Shown: positions 36,401 to 44,890, counted from the stretch's first letter. The stretch: DNA of 64,000 bases from DATLZU01 sp035573855 (GCA_035573855.1 DATLZU010000011.1:62001-126000); one strand, 5' to 3'. Numbers and translations are program-made. The notes: a model not told the origin generated them from the sequence alone.

Positions 36401-36654
36401 CGCTGGCGACGGTCTTCGGCCTCCTGCCGATGGCCATCGGACTCGGCACGGGCGGCGAGACTAACGCGCCGCTTGCCCGCGCCGTCGTCGGCGGGCTCAG
36501 CGTCTCGACCGTTCTGACGCTCTTTCTGATTCCGACGTTGTACCTGATTTTGGAGGAGCGTTTCCCCCGCAGGCTGGAGGAAGACCTGTCCGACACGAGC
36601 GGAAACGGACGATCGCTCCAACCAGCCGAACTGCCTACGCCGGTCCTTCGTTGA
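33451..36654 (+). CDS. RND (HAE1-type) efflux pump inner-membrane subunit
   Basis: This 1067-residue proton-driven transporter resembles AcrB/MexB/BpeF. It has an N-terminal span, the porter motif ERLPVDLFPNIQVPV, and the TM4 proton-relay pair in GVGRLVDDSIVELENIQRH. There are two large periplasmic halves, and the second TM bundle contains ILGIVVSNGVLLVDYTNVLRR-type sequence. Length is full for the family. HAE1 pumps export hydrophobic or amphiphilic compounds. No outer-membrane TolC-like gene follows, so the channel must be encoded elsewhere. Confidence 0.94.
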   Translation: MWLTLLALRNRIGILMLSLAMVVLGATSLERLPVDLFPNIQVPVAFVGVIYKGAPPIDIEQSVVYPIEKAVSSASNVEHVESFSKQGIGAVQIWFNWGADINVGQMEVMQRVTQILNQLPPGILQPFIVKFDVSNIPVAFVTVSGGNLDERALYDLAYNTIAPQIEQIANVAAATVEGGKIRQININLDPALLQARGLSILDVVKAVKAANLILPSGDIKAGNLDYNVFTNTQFKTIEPIADVVVKVNQQGNPVRVRDLGVVTDSSDIQTNIVRTDGQRSVYLRVNKQPVANTVEVVDALRRAIPKMVGIPPGVKLGISFDQSVYIRQSIKNLGEQALHGSVLAAAVILVFLRNLTSTLIIFVAIPLSIMVTFIVLYFTGQTLNVFTLGGLALGVGRLVDDSIVELENIQRHLNANPRRWEAILDAAREVAMPIFASTVTTVVVFLPIFFVVGIAKLLLIPLTFTIAVALFTSFFVSRTVTPALCYKFLKPEREAHRAMPAWFVRVMDWSRSRYEALDQGYERSLRWVLAHRRTLIATIVLLFFGSLALLPHIGTEFLPVTDESQFRIVLRAPVGQRVEKTERQVAEVERVLRENIPPDELETIVSSTGVLAQGRSSLFNPNTGPHTSIIQVYLKPPDRRKRSQIQIMNDVRPKVVSLFPGVAMFFDPGGLVKRVTSFGSQKAVDVEIYGYELDKARDVIRQVEAIMHQTPGLADIEVSREENYPEVNVLVDREKAALLGISETDVANAVLFSLNGNGQTDPIIYTDPQNGNEYYISAWLAEEYRKDLTDLENIVLTTKNGEPVLLKNVASLKLNAGPVKIDRKYFQRVVHITANPVNRDLGSIAADLETAFAALQLPPGFSIRLAGQIQQQRETFEGLIFASALALILVYMVMAAQFKSLLDPFIIMFSVPMGFPGVILILFLTNTTLSTTSMMGVIMMLGIVVSNGVLLVDYTNVLRRRGTSLRDAVVLAARTRLRPILMTSLATVFGLLPMAIGLGTGGETNAPLARAVVGGLSVSTVLTLFLIPTLYLILEERFPRRLEEDLSDTSGNGRSLQPAELPTPVLR

Positions 36655-36660
36655 CGGGAA

Positions 36661-36996
36661 TTACCGCACGGTGGGAAACAAGGCTTTGAGATGGAGTACT
36701 AAGCCGATGTCGCCGCTGATCCGCAAGCGCCCGGACATCGCGACCGAAGCGCCGTCAAGCTGGCCGTTTAAGATCTGAAGACAATCTTCGCCGGACATGG
36801 AGAAGATGACGTGCGGATCGGGATGGACGCCCGGACGCACCGCGCAGGCGCCGTCGTGAATCTCCACATAGTACTGCCCGCCCTGAGGTCCGCTCAAATC
36901 GAACTGATAGACAGCTGCCAGCCCCTCCGCCGCTTCGGCATCGAACTTGCCCGGCAGCGCATCGAAGAACTCCTTGACCGTTTGCGGCTTCATCAT
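36661..36996 (-). CDS. SCP2 sterol-binding-domain protein
   Basis: The 111-residue protein is a single SCP2-like fold. It starts MMKPQTVKEFFDALPGKFD and has YQFDLSGPQGGQYYVEIHDG, PDPHVIFSMSGEDCLQILNG and the closing GRLRISGDIGLVLHLKALFP. Such single-domain proteins bind acyl or isoprenoid lipids. The function here is unassigned. AAGGA lies 7 bp before the ATG at 36996. A TTG 18 bp earlier overlaps that SD and is rejected. It converges on the RND pump gene, with stop codons 6 bp apart. Confidence 0.85.
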   Translation of the reverse strand: MMKPQTVKEFFDALPGKFDAEAAEGLAAVYQFDLSGPQGGQYYVEIHDGACAVRPGVHPDPHVIFSMSGEDCLQILNGQLDGASVAMSGRLRISGDIGLVLHLKALFPTVR

Positions 36997-37145
36997 CCCC
37001 AGATCCTTGGACAAGACAGAACGCGTTTAGCTTGTGCGGCTCGCCGAGCGAGCCGCAGATGGGGCGGCACTATAAAGCAGCCCCCAGACCATGTCCAGAT
37101 TTTCACAGGATCGGTCGTTGACAAATTCTCGACCCCTTCGCGAGA

Positions 37146-37346
37146 ATGCCTGTTATGCTCGAAACTCCGTCCGACCAGCCGGGCGAGCCGACTGGCTCGC
37201 CCGTCGATCTTCCCGATCGACTCTGCACCTGGTGCAGGGTTCCCATGCGAAAGCGCCTCGTCGGCAAAGGGAGGTTCATCCATTACGTGTGCCCCCGGTG
37301 CGTATTCCAGCATACGACCAAGCGCACCGCCTCCGAGAACGCGTAA
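37146..37346 (+). CDS. Small CxxC zinc-ribbon protein
   Basis: This is a 66-residue protein of unknown function with two Cys pairs, RLCTWCRVPM and YVCPRCVFQH, spaced about 22 residues apart as in a zinc ribbon. The N-terminus is acidic and Pro-rich. An in-frame ATG at 37155 is an alternative start. It is divergent from the SCP2 gene across 150 bp. Confidence 0.6.
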   Translation: MPVMLETPSDQPGEPTGSPVDLPDRLCTWCRVPMRKRLVGKGRFIHYVCPRCVFQHTTKRTASENA

Positions 37347-37569
37347 TCGCGGGACGGGTTTCCCCTTCGAGTTCCTCTTCGCGGAGACATGCACACGGCG
37401 GAACGCCGTCGGTTACGCACAGAGGAGACCAGCCGGTGTTCCTCTCGCACGCGATTCACGCAACATGCCGTAGGTGTAGACTGCCAGATTCATAAATTGA
37501 TAGGATAGATGATGTTAGAGAACCCGCTGATCCCGGCAAGGGGATCCGGAGCAGATTTGAGGGCTTGTT

Positions 37570-37935
37570 GTGGCGGACTCGGACACACGTCGAGACGCTG
37601 GCGAATCGTCCCCGCCGTCGTATCGAAGACAATGGCCGCGCGGCGCGCTCGTGACGTCCTGTTCTTATTTCCTGACCGATACGAGCAATCCCGGCTCCGT
37701 CCGATACTTGCAAGGCAATGCGCTCTCAATCAACGTGAGTTCCGGTGGCATGTTGTTGCTCGTAGGCCATCCCGCACAAGAACGCCAGATCCTGGAAATC
37801 CGCGTGCCGACACCGGCCGGCACGACGATCCCGACGCTCGCCGAAGTCCGCTGGTCCAAATCAATCCCTGTTGAGGAAGGCGAAAGTCTCTGGCTGGCGG
37901 GCGTCCGGTTTCTTTTCGCCTCCGCTCGCCCGTAA
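37570..37935 (+). CDS. PilZ-domain protein
   Basis: The 121-residue product fits a single PilZ fold. Its N-terminal YRRQWPRGALVTSCSYF supplies the RxxxR-type arginines. The LQGNALSINVSSGGMLLLV stretch matches the (D/N)xSxxG motif of c-di-GMP binding, and a hydrophobic AGVRFLF closes the barrel. It therefore probably binds c-di-GMP as a small effector. The start is a GTG with GAGG 7 bp upstream. Confidence 0.8.
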   Translation: MADSDTRRDAGESSPPSYRRQWPRGALVTSCSYFLTDTSNPGSVRYLQGNALSINVSSGGMLLLVGHPAQERQILEIRVPTPAGTTIPTLAEVRWSKSIPVEEGESLWLAGVRFLFASARP

Positions 37936-38105
37936 ACGACGACGCGTCCGGTTCCGAAGGCGGTGCGAGCGGAACTACCCGGATACGCCGTCTGCGGTAG
38001 TCGGCCCGGAGCACGCAACAACGCTGCAGGAGCCCCTTGTCAGGACCGAGCGGTCGAAACCAAAAAGACAGCGGGGTCAGAAGACGATCTGTCCCGTCGT
38101 CGGAC

Positions 38106-38573
38106 TCACGCCACGTCCCGCATGGGCATGGATTGATCGATAAAGAGGTCTCCGTCGTCGCCGTGATTCAACGGCGCATCGCGGAGTTCATCCAGTACGA
38201 TCACGATGCGCGAGTGCGGGAAGGACAACCGGTTCGGCAATCCGAACGCGTGAATGTGAACGCGCCGCCCGAATTCACCGACCACCCGCCTGTATTCGAA
38301 CGGTTCGGACCAGCAAGACTCGGCTCGGGCCTCCAAGCCGGTTCGCACGATTGCGCAGACTTCGGCGACGACCGGAGGAAGCGCACGATCGGTTGAGTCC
38401 CACAGGGCAACCTGACTGAGCCGACCCGCGAGTTCGCAAGCCCGGCGGTTAATGTACAAGATTTTCATCGTCGGAGCGAGCACCAGAATGCCCGGGCTCC
38501 CGTTCTCGCGCGTCAACCGGCTGTTTTGAGCCGTTGCAGGAAACGCATAATTGATGTTGCCCACGGTTTTCAT
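38106..38573 (-). CDS. PAS-domain-like sensor protein without output domain
   Basis: The 155-residue product has a PAS-like core. ILVLAPTMKILYINRRACEL is the usual 'what is on my mind' strand pair, followed by a helical stretch and VGEFGRRVHIHAFGLP and SRIVIVLDEL. No kinase, GGDEF or HTH follows within this reading frame, and the protein ends MPMRDVA. The ATG at 38573 has GGGAGG 6 bp upstream and is preferred over a start 108 bp earlier. It may be a truncated or free-standing sensor. Confidence 0.65.
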   Translation of the reverse strand: MKTVGNINYAFPATAQNSRLTRENGSPGILVLAPTMKILYINRRACELAGRLSQVALWDSTDRALPPVVAEVCAIVRTGLEARAESCWSEPFEYRRVVGEFGRRVHIHAFGLPNRLSFPHSRIVIVLDELRDAPLNHGDDGDLFIDQSMPMRDVA

Positions 38574-39003
38574 GGTGACCTCCCGTATGACAGGACCGTT
38601 ATCGCACCGATGAAAGCGATGTGCGACGATGACTCTTCCGAAGAGGCGATGCCAGGCGCCCAACGACTCGAACGCCGTCATGAAAGCTGAAAAGAAGGGT
38701 GTCGGAACGGAACGGTCCGAAGGTGTTCATAACCTGAGGAAGGACTGTCGACAGGAGGGTAACGGTAACAATTCGGGTCTCACTGTACAATGCTACGTAA
38801 GCGTCAGCCTTCCCTCCAAAGGGTTACGTATTTGCCGGTCACCACAATGAAAGGATTTTCCCGCCAAAAGAGAAGCAGCGAGTACCTCTTAATAATGAAG
38901 AGAGTTCGGCGCCGTTCGTCGCAAGCCGCAGGCGTGGTCCAAGAATCCGTTGTCTTCTCAATGCGACAAGTTGAAAAGAGAAGCGTTCCGCTCGGGTGAA
39001 CAA
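38574..39003. other. Intergenic region, 430 bp
   Basis: I see no convincing gene here. Short open frames on both strands lack ribosome sites, and A/T content is slightly higher than in the surroundings. It probably holds the promoter for the minus-strand PAS gene. No clear -35/-10 pair stands out. Confidence 0.4.
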
Positions 39004-40125
39004 TCAATACGTGATGGTTTTCAACTCCAGCGCTTCTCCCGTCGTCGGCTCCACCCGGAAATTGACCCGCCCGATGATCCGGCCGTCCGCAGCTTCCACA
39101 TCGACCCGCCATTCACCCGGCGTCAGACGTTGCTTGACGGTGTAGGCACGGTATCCCGCCTCTCGGCCGCCGGAGATGCTGATCGGGATACGATCCGCGG
39201 TCACGAACGATCGTTTGCCTCTGGCGCCAGTCGGTCGATATTGCCAGTGATGATAGATAGTCGTCTTGAGATCGACCGGCGCAAAGACGGCGGTAAAGCA
39301 GTACGCCGGCTCTTCTCCGCGGAACGGATCGTCCGAGCGTTTCCAGATCTGAAACCACCGGCCCCGCTCAAACGACAGCTCGTACGCATCCGCGACCTTC
39401 GTCACGTTGTGGTAGATTCCGCCAAATTTCATGGAGAGCGGGACCGGCGGAATCCAGTTCAGAAAATAGAACCCCACCAAGACGACGATCAGCACGATGG
39501 GCGGCAGACTGGTGAGGACGACGTCGCGTCTCGTGTCACGCGGCCTGCCGCGATAGACCAGCGCCACGAGACGCAGCGTCACGAGCCCGGAGAGCACGGC
39601 GCCGAGCAGGAAGACGAACGTGTTCATCATCCGGGTGACGACGGGTAAAAAAAACGTGAAGAATCCGAAGCAGACGAGCGCGTATAAGCTGACCAGCAGC
39701 CGCAGGTTTGTGAGTCGGTCGCGCAAGAATTCGTTGGCGACCAGCAAGGCGACCAACAGGCCGAAAAACACTGCGGTGCCCGTCAGTGAGGCGCTCCGCG
39801 AATAGAAGATCGTGTAGGCGCTGAACAATCCGCCGAAGAAAAACTGAATCGCCATCGGGTAATAGGGCCTGGCGCGGAGGAGCGCGCCGGGAAGGTGCCA
39901 GTTAGGGACGCTGTCTGCCTCCTCCAGATCCCTGGTCATCCCGATGCGCCCGACCAACACGATCAGAACGCCAAGCAGCGCGAGATACAGCAGCAGGATC
40001 AAATTGTCGAGCAGCCGGTCGATGCGGGTCAGCGTCACGATGTCGTAGGTCACACCGGCGAAAAAAAACACGACCGGCAGAAACGGCTTCGCGAGCGTGG
40101 CGCGGATCTTGGCGGCGGGAAGCAT
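39004..40125 (-). CDS. DUF2914-domain membrane protein
   Basis: The 373-residue protein has about eight hydrophobic spans in its first 260 residues (for example FLPVVFFFAGVTYDIVTL and LILLLYLALLGVLIVLVG). A soluble C-terminal DUF2914 domain follows, with TTIYHHWQYRPTGARGKRS, IPISISGGREAGYRAYTVK and PGEWRVDVEAADGRIIGRV. The function of the family is unknown. I start it at the ATG at 40125, since further upstream sequence is Arg/Pro rich and overlaps the next gene. Confidence 0.8.
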   Translation of the reverse strand: MLPAAKIRATLAKPFLPVVFFFAGVTYDIVTLTRIDRLLDNLILLLYLALLGVLIVLVGRIGMTRDLEEADSVPNWHLPGALLRARPYYPMAIQFFFGGLFSAYTIFYSRSASLTGTAVFFGLLVALLVANEFLRDRLTNLRLLVSLYALVCFGFFTFFLPVVTRMMNTFVFLLGAVLSGLVTLRLVALVYRGRPRDTRRDVVLTSLPPIVLIVVLVGFYFLNWIPPVPLSMKFGGIYHNVTKVADAYELSFERGRWFQIWKRSDDPFRGEEPAYCFTAVFAPVDLKTTIYHHWQYRPTGARGKRSFVTADRIPISISGGREAGYRAYTVKQRLTPGEWRVDVEAADGRIIGRVNFRVEPTTGEALELKTITY

Positions 40126-40225
40126 CAAGGGCGTTTCTCGCGGAAGTCGTTGGACACTGAATCTCTGTAAGAATAGCAGAACCGCGCAAGAGGGCGGGCG
40201 ACCGAAGGGAGAGACGACCTCGTTT

Positions 40226-41296
40226 TCAGGCAAAAGGTGGGAGCGGCGCGTATGTAACGGGCATCCCCAGCAGCCGTTCCAGCCAGCCGGGCATGAGGTC
40301 TTCCCGCAACGGCGCCCGGTTCAGACGGACTTCCATCTGAAAGCCCTCATCAGTCCCAATGAGACCGACGACGGCCGACGCATCCTCTCCCTCAGGAAGC
40401 AATTTCTGGGTGTGGAACTCGCACAGGGTGGCGTAAAGACGGCCGTACGGCCGAATCGCATCGAGCATTTCCGGCACCTCGTCCAAGGGACAATGGGCGG
40501 AGCAGCGGTAGGCCAATCGTGCGTCGGGTAGGATCGCGTGAAATGCTCCCAAGGCTTCCTCAGAAAAACCGGTCAAATAGGCGCGGATATCGGCCGGCTT
40601 GCCGCCGTATGTCGCGGCCAACCTGCTGGCGGGCACCAGAAACTCATACGGATCGGCGGTGTTGTATTCGAACTGGCAGGGCCCGAAGGCGTCGGGCCAG
40701 GAACAAAAGAACGGCACAGTCTGATCCGCAACCTGCAACACGACGTCGCCCTTTTCGACCGTCGTGCGAATCGGCAGGTCCAGGAGGGTCACGGCTTCCA
40801 GGAAAGCCGCGCGGCGTTCCTCGATCCACCGCTCGCGCCGGTCGTCAGATCGGGTCTCGCCCGGTGTGACCACTTCGACCGTGTTCAGACGAACCCGGAT
40901 GAACGCATGCAGGTGACGGAATCCCAGCCAGAACATGCTTCGTTGATGGTGTAATTCAAGCGGTTCTCGGATCCTCCAGGGATGGCTGATCGAACAGTAC
41001 GTGCCGACCGCCTGGAATCGCTGATAGACGGAGTGGTATCGGCCGGCCAGGAGGAAAAAATCGCCCTGCCAGCCCTCGCGCACATGAACGAGCGTCACGT
41101 CTTCGGTCGACCACGGGTCCAGCCGGTCGAAGTCTTCGAGCGAATCGACCGTCCATTCCTCGATGTAGCAGATGACGTCCTTGGCTGGCGCCGCCGGTTT
41201 CAGCCCCAGCGCCGCCAGCCGTTCTCCGATTTCCAGCACCTCGCTGAACGTCAGCTTCGAACGGGTTTCCCAGCGCCGTTCCCGCACCGACTCCAC
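40226..41296 (-). CDS. Conserved-looking protein of unknown function
   Basis: No family is recognised. The 356-residue protein is soluble, with aromatic-rich motifs such as DVICYIEEWTVDSLEDFDRL, DFFLLAGRYHSVYQRF and FFCSWPDAFGPCQFEYNT, and a C-terminal WLERLLGMPVTYAPL. There is no signal peptide or membrane segment. It follows the YajG-like lipoprotein gene by about 28 bp on the same strand, so they are probably cotranscribed. Confidence 0.65.
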   Translation of the reverse strand: MESVRERRWETRSKLTFSEVLEIGERLAALGLKPAAPAKDVICYIEEWTVDSLEDFDRLDPWSTEDVTLVHVREGWQGDFFLLAGRYHSVYQRFQAVGTYCSISHPWRIREPLELHHQRSMFWLGFRHLHAFIRVRLNTVEVVTPGETRSDDRRERWIEERRAAFLEAVTLLDLPIRTTVEKGDVVLQVADQTVPFFCSWPDAFGPCQFEYNTADPYEFLVPASRLAATYGGKPADIRAYLTGFSEEALGAFHAILPDARLAYRCSAHCPLDEVPEMLDAIRPYGRLYATLCEFHTQKLLPEGEDASAVVGLIGTDEGFQMEVRLNRAPLREDLMPGWLERLLGMPVTYAPLPPFA

Positions 41297-41324
41297 CCCC
41301 TTGTCGTCCCAACTCGCGACCCCG

Positions 41325-41963
41325 TCATTTCAATCGCCAGGCCCGATTCTCGATTTTCGTATCCGCCATGAGCCGATCCAAGCTTTCTTTCAGTGTCTCG
41401 TTCAGGAGACGTTGGACATCCCCCAGATCGAACCAGAAGACGGTTTCTGACCGGGAACCGTCCAGGTTCATCGTGGTCGTGCTGCCATCGACCGCGTTGC
41501 GCGCGCGGATGACAAACCTCGTTCCCGCGGTGATGGCCGTGGAGAAAAAGCGACTCTTGGCGTTGGCGGAGAACTCCATGACTTGTCCGGTGAGGAGAAT
41601 GTCCGGTTCACCTTCAGCGGTCGTCACACCCGGCGTCCTGACGCCGACCTTCCAGCCTCGCAGTCTCAGGTAGTCGGCCAGCGCCTGCGCCGCGACTTCT
41701 CCCGGCCTGCCGCCCGGGACATTGAAGTAAGTCACCCCGCCCCAGAGATGCGTCCGAAGCCCCAGCTTGCTCTTGTCCGCCCGCTTGTCTTCGAACGTCT
41801 CCACGACAATCTTCAGCGGCTCCGTATCGACCGGCTGCACGTCCGTCGGTTTGAACCGCACGTCCAAATGCACCACCTCGCCCGTGCCGGCACAACCGGC
41901 CAGCCAGAGGAAGCCGCCCATGACCACGAGTCTGAGTCCCCCTCGCATCGCGTCGCCTTTCAC
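41325..41963 (-). CDS. YajG-like lipoprotein
   Basis: This is a probable outer- or inner-membrane lipoprotein of about 212 residues. It has a lipobox (LVVMGGFLWLAGCAGTGE) and a mature domain resembling YajG/DUF-type beta-alpha proteins: PLKIVVETFEDKRADKSKLG, QALADYLRLRGWKVGV, PDILLTGQVMEFSANAKS and TLKESLDRLMADTKI. A consensus AAGGAGG sits 5 bp before a GTG at 41963. That makes GTG the likelier start than the ATG 15 bp downstream. The frame is open further upstream but has no SD there. Confidence 0.78.
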   Translation of the reverse strand: MKGDAMRGGLRLVVMGGFLWLAGCAGTGEVVHLDVRFKPTDVQPVDTEPLKIVVETFEDKRADKSKLGLRTHLWGGVTYFNVPGGRPGEVAAQALADYLRLRGWKVGVRTPGVTTAEGEPDILLTGQVMEFSANAKSRFFSTAITAGTRFVIRARNAVDGSTTTMNLDGSRSETVFWFDLGDVQRLLNETLKESLDRLMADTKIENRAWRLK

Positions 41964-42060
41964 GTGCACCTCCTTGTCCTTAAGGGTTGATGCTCGCTGA
42001 TAGGGGCTCAGTCTACCCAACTCGCCGCAACGATGACAATTCCACCTGAAGCGACAGAAA

Positions 42061-42711
42061 TCAGGATGACACGATCGGGAGGATCGCTTGAAAGGTCTCT
42101 CGACTGATCCGGGGGAGCATCCCTTGCACAACGGCGGGGTCGGCGGGAGGAACGAAACGGAGGATCTTGAAGAACGACCGCTCGGCCAGGACCGCCGCGA
42201 CCTGGGCCTTCCGGTCATGAGTGATCGGAAGCGTATACCCTTCTCCGCGCTTCCATTCCCACAAAGTCGGCGCCAGCGAAAGGTGGAGCTCACGCCCCGC
42301 GACGTGATGAAACCGATCGAGGAGGTTCCGCTTATACTGTCCCACCGCTCTGCCCTCCAGGATCAAGGCAAAGGCGAAGTGGTGCCCCCACCAAAACAGC
42401 GAACGGAAGGTGAAGGCTTCGCCGCCGACGAAATGCTTGGGGTAGTCCAGGTACTGATACGGAAAGTCTTCCAGATGTTCGCCTTTGACGAACTGGTACT
42501 TGTGCGGATCAAACCCTGGCGGCACTAGCAGTGAGGCCTTGGTCATTTCCTCCCGCAACTCCTCGTGCACAGTTTCCAGCAGCCTCCGCACCTTGCGCGC
42601 GATCTCAGCCTTGGCGTGAAAAAAATGCACGTCGGCGATCAACGCGACTTCCTCGATCGTGAATTGCAGGGACGCGGCTGCTCCTTGCTCGACGCGTTTC
42701 CCGTCGCTCAT
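42061..42711 (-). CDS. Protein of unknown function, coupled to a zinc-ribbon gene
   Basis: The 216-residue product is not recognised. It has an acidic, helical N-terminal third (HAKAEIARKVRRLLETVHEE) and aromatic motifs FPYQYLDYPKHFVGGEAFTF, FRSLFWWGHHFAFALILEG and ELHLSLAPTLWEWKRG. There is no signal or membrane span. Its ATG overlaps the stop of the upstream zinc-ribbon gene by 4 bp, suggesting the two products work together. Confidence 0.7.
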   Translation of the reverse strand: MSDGKRVEQGAAASLQFTIEEVALIADVHFFHAKAEIARKVRRLLETVHEELREEMTKASLLVPPGFDPHKYQFVKGEHLEDFPYQYLDYPKHFVGGEAFTFRSLFWWGHHFAFALILEGRAVGQYKRNLLDRFHHVAGRELHLSLAPTLWEWKRGEGYTLPITHDRKAQVAAVLAERSFFKILRFVPPADPAVVQGMLPRISRETFQAILPIVSS

Positions 42712-43139
42712 TGCTGCCGGGTTTCAAAGGCGGAGACGCTGAGATTGTACAGTCGGCGACAGGCCGCGCACCGCAGACCGACCGAATCCTGGAGGACGTC
42801 CATTTCGTGGACCATCAGCGCCGTCGGATGCACGGCAACACAGGCGCCCACACAGGCGACCGGGAGACATTCCTCCCGAGCTCGCGGGAGGTCGGCCGCC
42901 TGACTCGCCGCCGGCGTGCGCACGGTCACGACACTGATCGTCAATCGGTGGACCATGTTGCACGAGTCGCAGGTCAGAACGAGGTGTTCCTGCTCTTCAA
43001 GACGTGTGAGCGACAGGCAGCGCGGGTGTATGGCGAAACACTGCTGTAAAAAGGCGCCGCTTTTGAAGATGGGAGCCATCGGGAGACTCGTCCCGGAGAC
43101 GAAGAACGACCAGGTGATCGGCGGCCGGGCGGTTCCCAT
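42708..43139 (-). CDS. Protein with internally duplicated CxxC zinc-ribbon-like unit
   Basis: The function is unknown. The 143-residue product contains two copies of one unit. One copy has HPRCLSLTRLEEQEHLVLTC then DSCNMVHRLTISV. The other has HPTALMVHEMDVLQDSVGLR then CAACRRLYNLSVSAF. Each places a CxxC pair before a short beta-hairpin. Extra Cys residues (CLPVACVGAC) lie between them. The ATG at 43139 follows a GGGG. A GTG 9 bp earlier is possible. It is coupled downstream to the 42061-42711 gene. Confidence 0.65.
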   Translation of the reverse strand: MGTARPPITWSFFVSGTSLPMAPIFKSGAFLQQCFAIHPRCLSLTRLEEQEHLVLTCDSCNMVHRLTISVVTVRTPAASQAADLPRAREECLPVACVGACVAVHPTALMVHEMDVLQDSVGLRCAACRRLYNLSVSAFETRQQ

Positions 43140-43172
43140 GCGAAACACCCCGATCGCGCGGGCTGTGATGAT

Positions 43173-43517
43173 TCAACCGGCGGCAAACCGGGCCAATCCC
43201 AACAAGAGCAGAACCCCGGCCGTATAGGGTAGGACACACGAGTAAAGCACGGCGCTCAGGGCGTGCTCCGGCGCGGCCGACCGCGACCGCAGTTCTTGAT
43301 AGACGAACTCGTAGGACAGCACGATAACCGTAACGGTCAGCACCAGGACCCGGCTGGTCTGCGGCCAGGTGTACTGACCGCTCAGCAGGAAATTCGCGGT
43401 AAAAAACCCGCTGGACAGCAGGACCACAGGAGCGAGAACGAACCGGACCGTTGCGGCGAACAAGGTCTGCCTCCCCGAGCGGGACAGCGCGCGTCTCCAA
43501 TCCGAGGAAAACATCAT
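43173..43517 (-). CDS. Small membrane protein of unknown function
   Basis: The 114-residue product has about three hydrophobic spans (VRFVLAPVVLLSSGFFTANF, VLVLTVTVIVLSYEFVY and VLPYTAGVLLLLGLARFAAG) and basic ends. No family is recognised. Its ATG overlaps the stop of the upstream Cys-rich gene by 4 bp. Confidence 0.65.
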   Translation of the reverse strand: MMFSSDWRRALSRSGRQTLFAATVRFVLAPVVLLSSGFFTANFLLSGQYTWPQTSRVLVLTVTVIVLSYEFVYQELRSRSAAPEHALSAVLYSCVLPYTAGVLLLLGLARFAAG

Positions 43518-43813
43518 GATCCAACTATCACCTGCGCCTTGGTCTCGACCGCGCGGGAAGAGGCTTCGGCCGTCTCATCCTTTTGCGTCGCCCGGCAAAG
43601 CTTGCAGACTCGCGGCCGCAACTTGAAAAACTTCACTTTGCCGCTGGCCAGGCAACTATAGTGGACGAACTCGTCGCAGACCGTGCACCTCGACCACCCG
43701 CCGCGGAACAGCGTCTTGTCTCGGTAGAGGTCTTGATGGCAGACTTTGCAGGAACGGGGCTGAATCCCCAGCAGGAGAGGTTCCCATTCTCCGCCTGCTT
43801 TGCGGATGCTCAT
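43514..43813 (-). CDS. Small Cys-rich zinc-ribbon/RING-like protein
   Basis: The 99-residue product has CKVCHQDLYRDKTLFRGGWS, then CTVCDEFVHYSCLASG and PRVCKLCRATQ. These give eight Cys/His ligands in a pattern like a double zinc knuckle or treble-clef domain. The function is unknown. It begins a minus-strand run of small genes with 4-bp overlaps. The ATG at 43813 gives MSIRKAGG; an upstream ATG adds eight atypical residues. Confidence 0.65.
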   Translation of the reverse strand: MSIRKAGGEWEPLLLGIQPRSCKVCHQDLYRDKTLFRGGWSRCTVCDEFVHYSCLASGKVKFFKLRPRVCKLCRATQKDETAEASSRAVETKAQVIVGS

Positions 43814-43991
43814 GGCGGCGCAGTATACCGAAGGCATCCGCGAAATGACAAGCCGCCTCTTGGCCGTTTGACAGCCTCACAGCCATTTGTTACTCTCTGC
43901 GCGGCCCGAACGTCCGCGAAGGCGACAGATACGCCGTCCGCCGGCGAGCTGGTCTCACCGGCACCCGCTCGCACGGCAGGCTCCACGGCAC

Positions 43992-44882
43992 ATGGACATC
44001 CGGCACTACCTCGAGCAGAAGCGCGAGGAAATCGATCGGTTCCTCGATTCCGTCATCCCCAGTGCGCAGACCGACCCCAAGACGCTCCACGAAAGCATGC
44101 GGTACAGTGTCTTTGCGGGAGGGAAACGCATCCGCCCGATTCTCGCGATCGCGGCCGCCGAAGCCGTCGGCAATCCGCCCAACGCCGTTCTTCGAATCGC
44201 CGCCTCCCTGGAATTGATCCATACCTATTCCCTGATTCATGATGATCTGCCCGCCATGGACAACGACGATTATCGGCGCGGGAAACCGACCAACCACAAG
44301 GTCTACGGCGAGGCCATGGCGATCCTTGCCGGCGACGCGCTGTTGACGCTGGCGTTCGCGCTCTGTAGCCGTCCGGACCCCGATGACGGGCTCGAGCCGG
44401 CACAGCAGGTCCAGTTGATCCACGAATTGGCGCTCGGCGCGGGCAACTTCGGCATGGTCGGCGGCCAGGTACTGGACATCCAGGCGGAAAACAGGGACAT
44501 CGACCTGGCCATGCTGCGTTCCATCCACAAGCACAAGACCGGCATGCTTATCCGCGCGGCCGTGCGCATGGGGGCCATCGCCGCGGCCGCGACATCGGCG
44601 CAACTGGACGACTTGACCGCTTACGCCGACGATGTCGGATTGGCATTCCAAATCGCCGACGACGTGCTGAATGTGACGGGCACCCGGGAGGAACTCGGGA
44701 AGAACCCCAACACCGACGCCCAACGCGGCAAGAAGACATATCCCGCCTTTTACGGCGTCGAAGGCGCCCTCGCGTTAGCTAACGAATGCGTGGACCGCGC
44801 GACCAAACGCCTGGCCTCTTTTGGTCCATCCGCCGAGCCGCTCAGGGAGATCGCGCGGTATATCACAGCGCGCAAGAACTGA
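43992..44882 (+). CDS. ispA: Farnesyl/geranylgeranyl diphosphate synthase
   Basis: This trans-isoprenyl diphosphate synthase condenses IPP with allylic diphosphates. The 296-residue protein has GGKRIRPILAIAAAEAVG, the first Asp-rich motif DDLPAMDNDDYRRGKPT with a DDxxxxD insertion, and the second motif reading DDVLN instead of DDxxD, followed by GTREELGKNPNTDAQRGKKT. The two residues after DDLPAMD and the length match bacterial IspA. The DDxxN variant is, as far as I recall, frequent outside Proteobacteria. It precedes hpnA and a carotenoid gene, so the product may feed hopanoids and carotenoids. Confidence 0.92.
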   Translation: MDIRHYLEQKREEIDRFLDSVIPSAQTDPKTLHESMRYSVFAGGKRIRPILAIAAAEAVGNPPNAVLRIAASLELIHTYSLIHDDLPAMDNDDYRRGKPTNHKVYGEAMAILAGDALLTLAFALCSRPDPDDGLEPAQQVQLIHELALGAGNFGMVGGQVLDIQAENRDIDLAMLRSIHKHKTGMLIRAAVRMGAIAAAATSAQLDDLTAYADDVGLAFQIADDVLNVTGTREELGKNPNTDAQRGKKTYPAFYGVEGALALANECVDRATKRLASFGPSAEPLREIARYITARKN

Positions 44883-44890
44883 CCGTCGTT

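Noticed and set aside
44750..44760. DDVLN in the prenyl synthase as a disabling mutation
   Set aside because: From memory this DDxxN form recurs in many non-proteobacterial IspA proteins, so loss of activity is not implied.
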